From positions 1 to 21,161 of the forward strand of contig NZ_BAAARY010000026.1 of NCBI RefSeq assembly GCF_039532605.1: DNA of 21,161 nt. The letters run 5' to 3'. Below the pieces are notes generated by a model, which did not search any database, was not told where the DNA came from, and worked only from the letters and a program-made list of their open reading frames with translations. Both the position numbers and the translations under genes were made by a program. This stretch comes from Pilimelia columellifera. GTDB taxonomy: Bacteria > Actinomycetota > Actinomycetes > Mycobacteriales > Micromonosporaceae. Positions 21,062-21,161 of this stretch are shown piece after piece (position 1 is the stretch's first letter; each line of letters starts with the position of its first letter).

Positions 21062-21161
21062 TGGGGGCTTCCCCCAGGATCGTGGACACCGGTTGTTATG
21101 CGGCGAGGGCGAGAGTAGCTGATCGTTGTTCGTAGGCGATCGGGCTCTGTTGGCCGAGGGC
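21062..21161 (-). mobile_element. IS3-family insertion sequence, transposase-distal end only
   Basis: The element enters from the right edge. Its presumed outer end starts at 21062 with TGGGGGCTTCCCCCAGGATC and continues CGTGGACA to 21089. It opens with TG as IS3-family ends do, and lies just downstream of the transposase stop. The other end and any target duplication are outside the window. Confidence 0.65.
21096..21161 (-). CDS. IS3-family transposase (OrfB/integrase core), C-terminal 21 residues
   Basis: Only the last 21 codons and the stop (21096-21098) are present, reading into the window from the right. They contain LGQQSPIAYEQR, matching the C-terminal pattern of IS3-type integrase-core transposases (the 'H-S-A-L-G-x-x-S-P-x-x-Y/F-E' tail). 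The presumed IS end lies 7 bp further on. The rest of the gene is outside the window, so whether the element is intact is not visible. Confidence 0.7.
   Translation of the reverse strand, partial: ALGQQSPIAYEQRSATLALAA

Noticed and set aside
20283..21089. 268-codon minus-strand frame over the permease and small membrane protein
   Set aside because: It is antisense to two recognisable membrane protein genes, crosses the 36-bp palindrome, and has no motif.
1..21161. CRISPR arrays, tRNA or rRNA genes, riboswitches
   Set aside because: I looked for regular direct repeats and tRNA-like arms and saw none; repeated segments in the left half are the homologous NRPS domains.

Overview
The window comes from a GC-rich actinomycete. 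Evidence is the strong G/C third-position bias, GTG starts, ATGA/GTGA gene overlaps, a DesK-type two-component system, and a secondary-metabolite cluster of actinobacterial type. Micromonosporaceae or Streptomyces-like hosts fit, but the sequence alone does not fix the genus. The centre is part of a biosynthetic gene cluster for what looks like a glycosylated, N-acylated nonribosomal peptide (a glycolipopeptide).

Left half, minus strand (12172 down to 1): three genes read as one operon. They encode a fatty acyl-AMP ligase (FAAL), a free acyl carrier protein starting one base after the FAAL stop, and a giant NRPS that starts at 9970 and runs off the left edge with no stop (about 3,323 codons visible). 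The visible NRPS order is C(starter)-A-T / C-A-T / C-A-T / C(partial). No epimerase, methyltransferase or thioesterase domain is visible. The pocket residues read DLTKVGAVN (Asp/Asn-like but off-consensus), DASTVAAVD (aromatic-like but off-consensus) and DFWNVGMVH (textbook threonine). The inferred logic is that FAAL activates a fatty acid, loads it on the ACP, and the starter C domain acylates residue 1.

Centre, plus strand (12509 to 16492): a tight four-gene deoxysugar operon encodes an EvaD/TylCVII-type epimerase, an NDP-hexose 2,3-dehydratase, a Gfo/Idh/MocA-type 3-ketoreductase and glucose-1-phosphate thymidylyltransferase. It is divergent from the lipopeptide operon. Together these point to a dTDP-2,6-dideoxyhexose. 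The 4,6-dehydratase, 4-ketoreductase and glycosyltransferase needed to finish and attach the sugar are not in the window. The 336-bp divergent region holds a good sigma70-type promoter for the FAAL operon and a hairpin with TTCAC repeats in its leader. A strong hairpin follows the sugar operon.

Right third, plus strand (16792 to 20987): a DesK-type histidine kinase and LuxR-type response regulator (4-nt overlap) are followed by a DrrAB-like ABC exporter pair (4-nt overlap) and a small PLDc_N-type membrane protein. This resembles a sensing and export/self-resistance module at the edge of the cluster. The kinase and ABC genes both appear to be leaderless, and two dyads lie in front of the ABC genes. 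A 36-bp perfect palindrome then closes the region, and the window ends in the 3' end of an IS3-family element (terminal repeat plus the last 21 codons of its transposase), a plausible cluster boundary.
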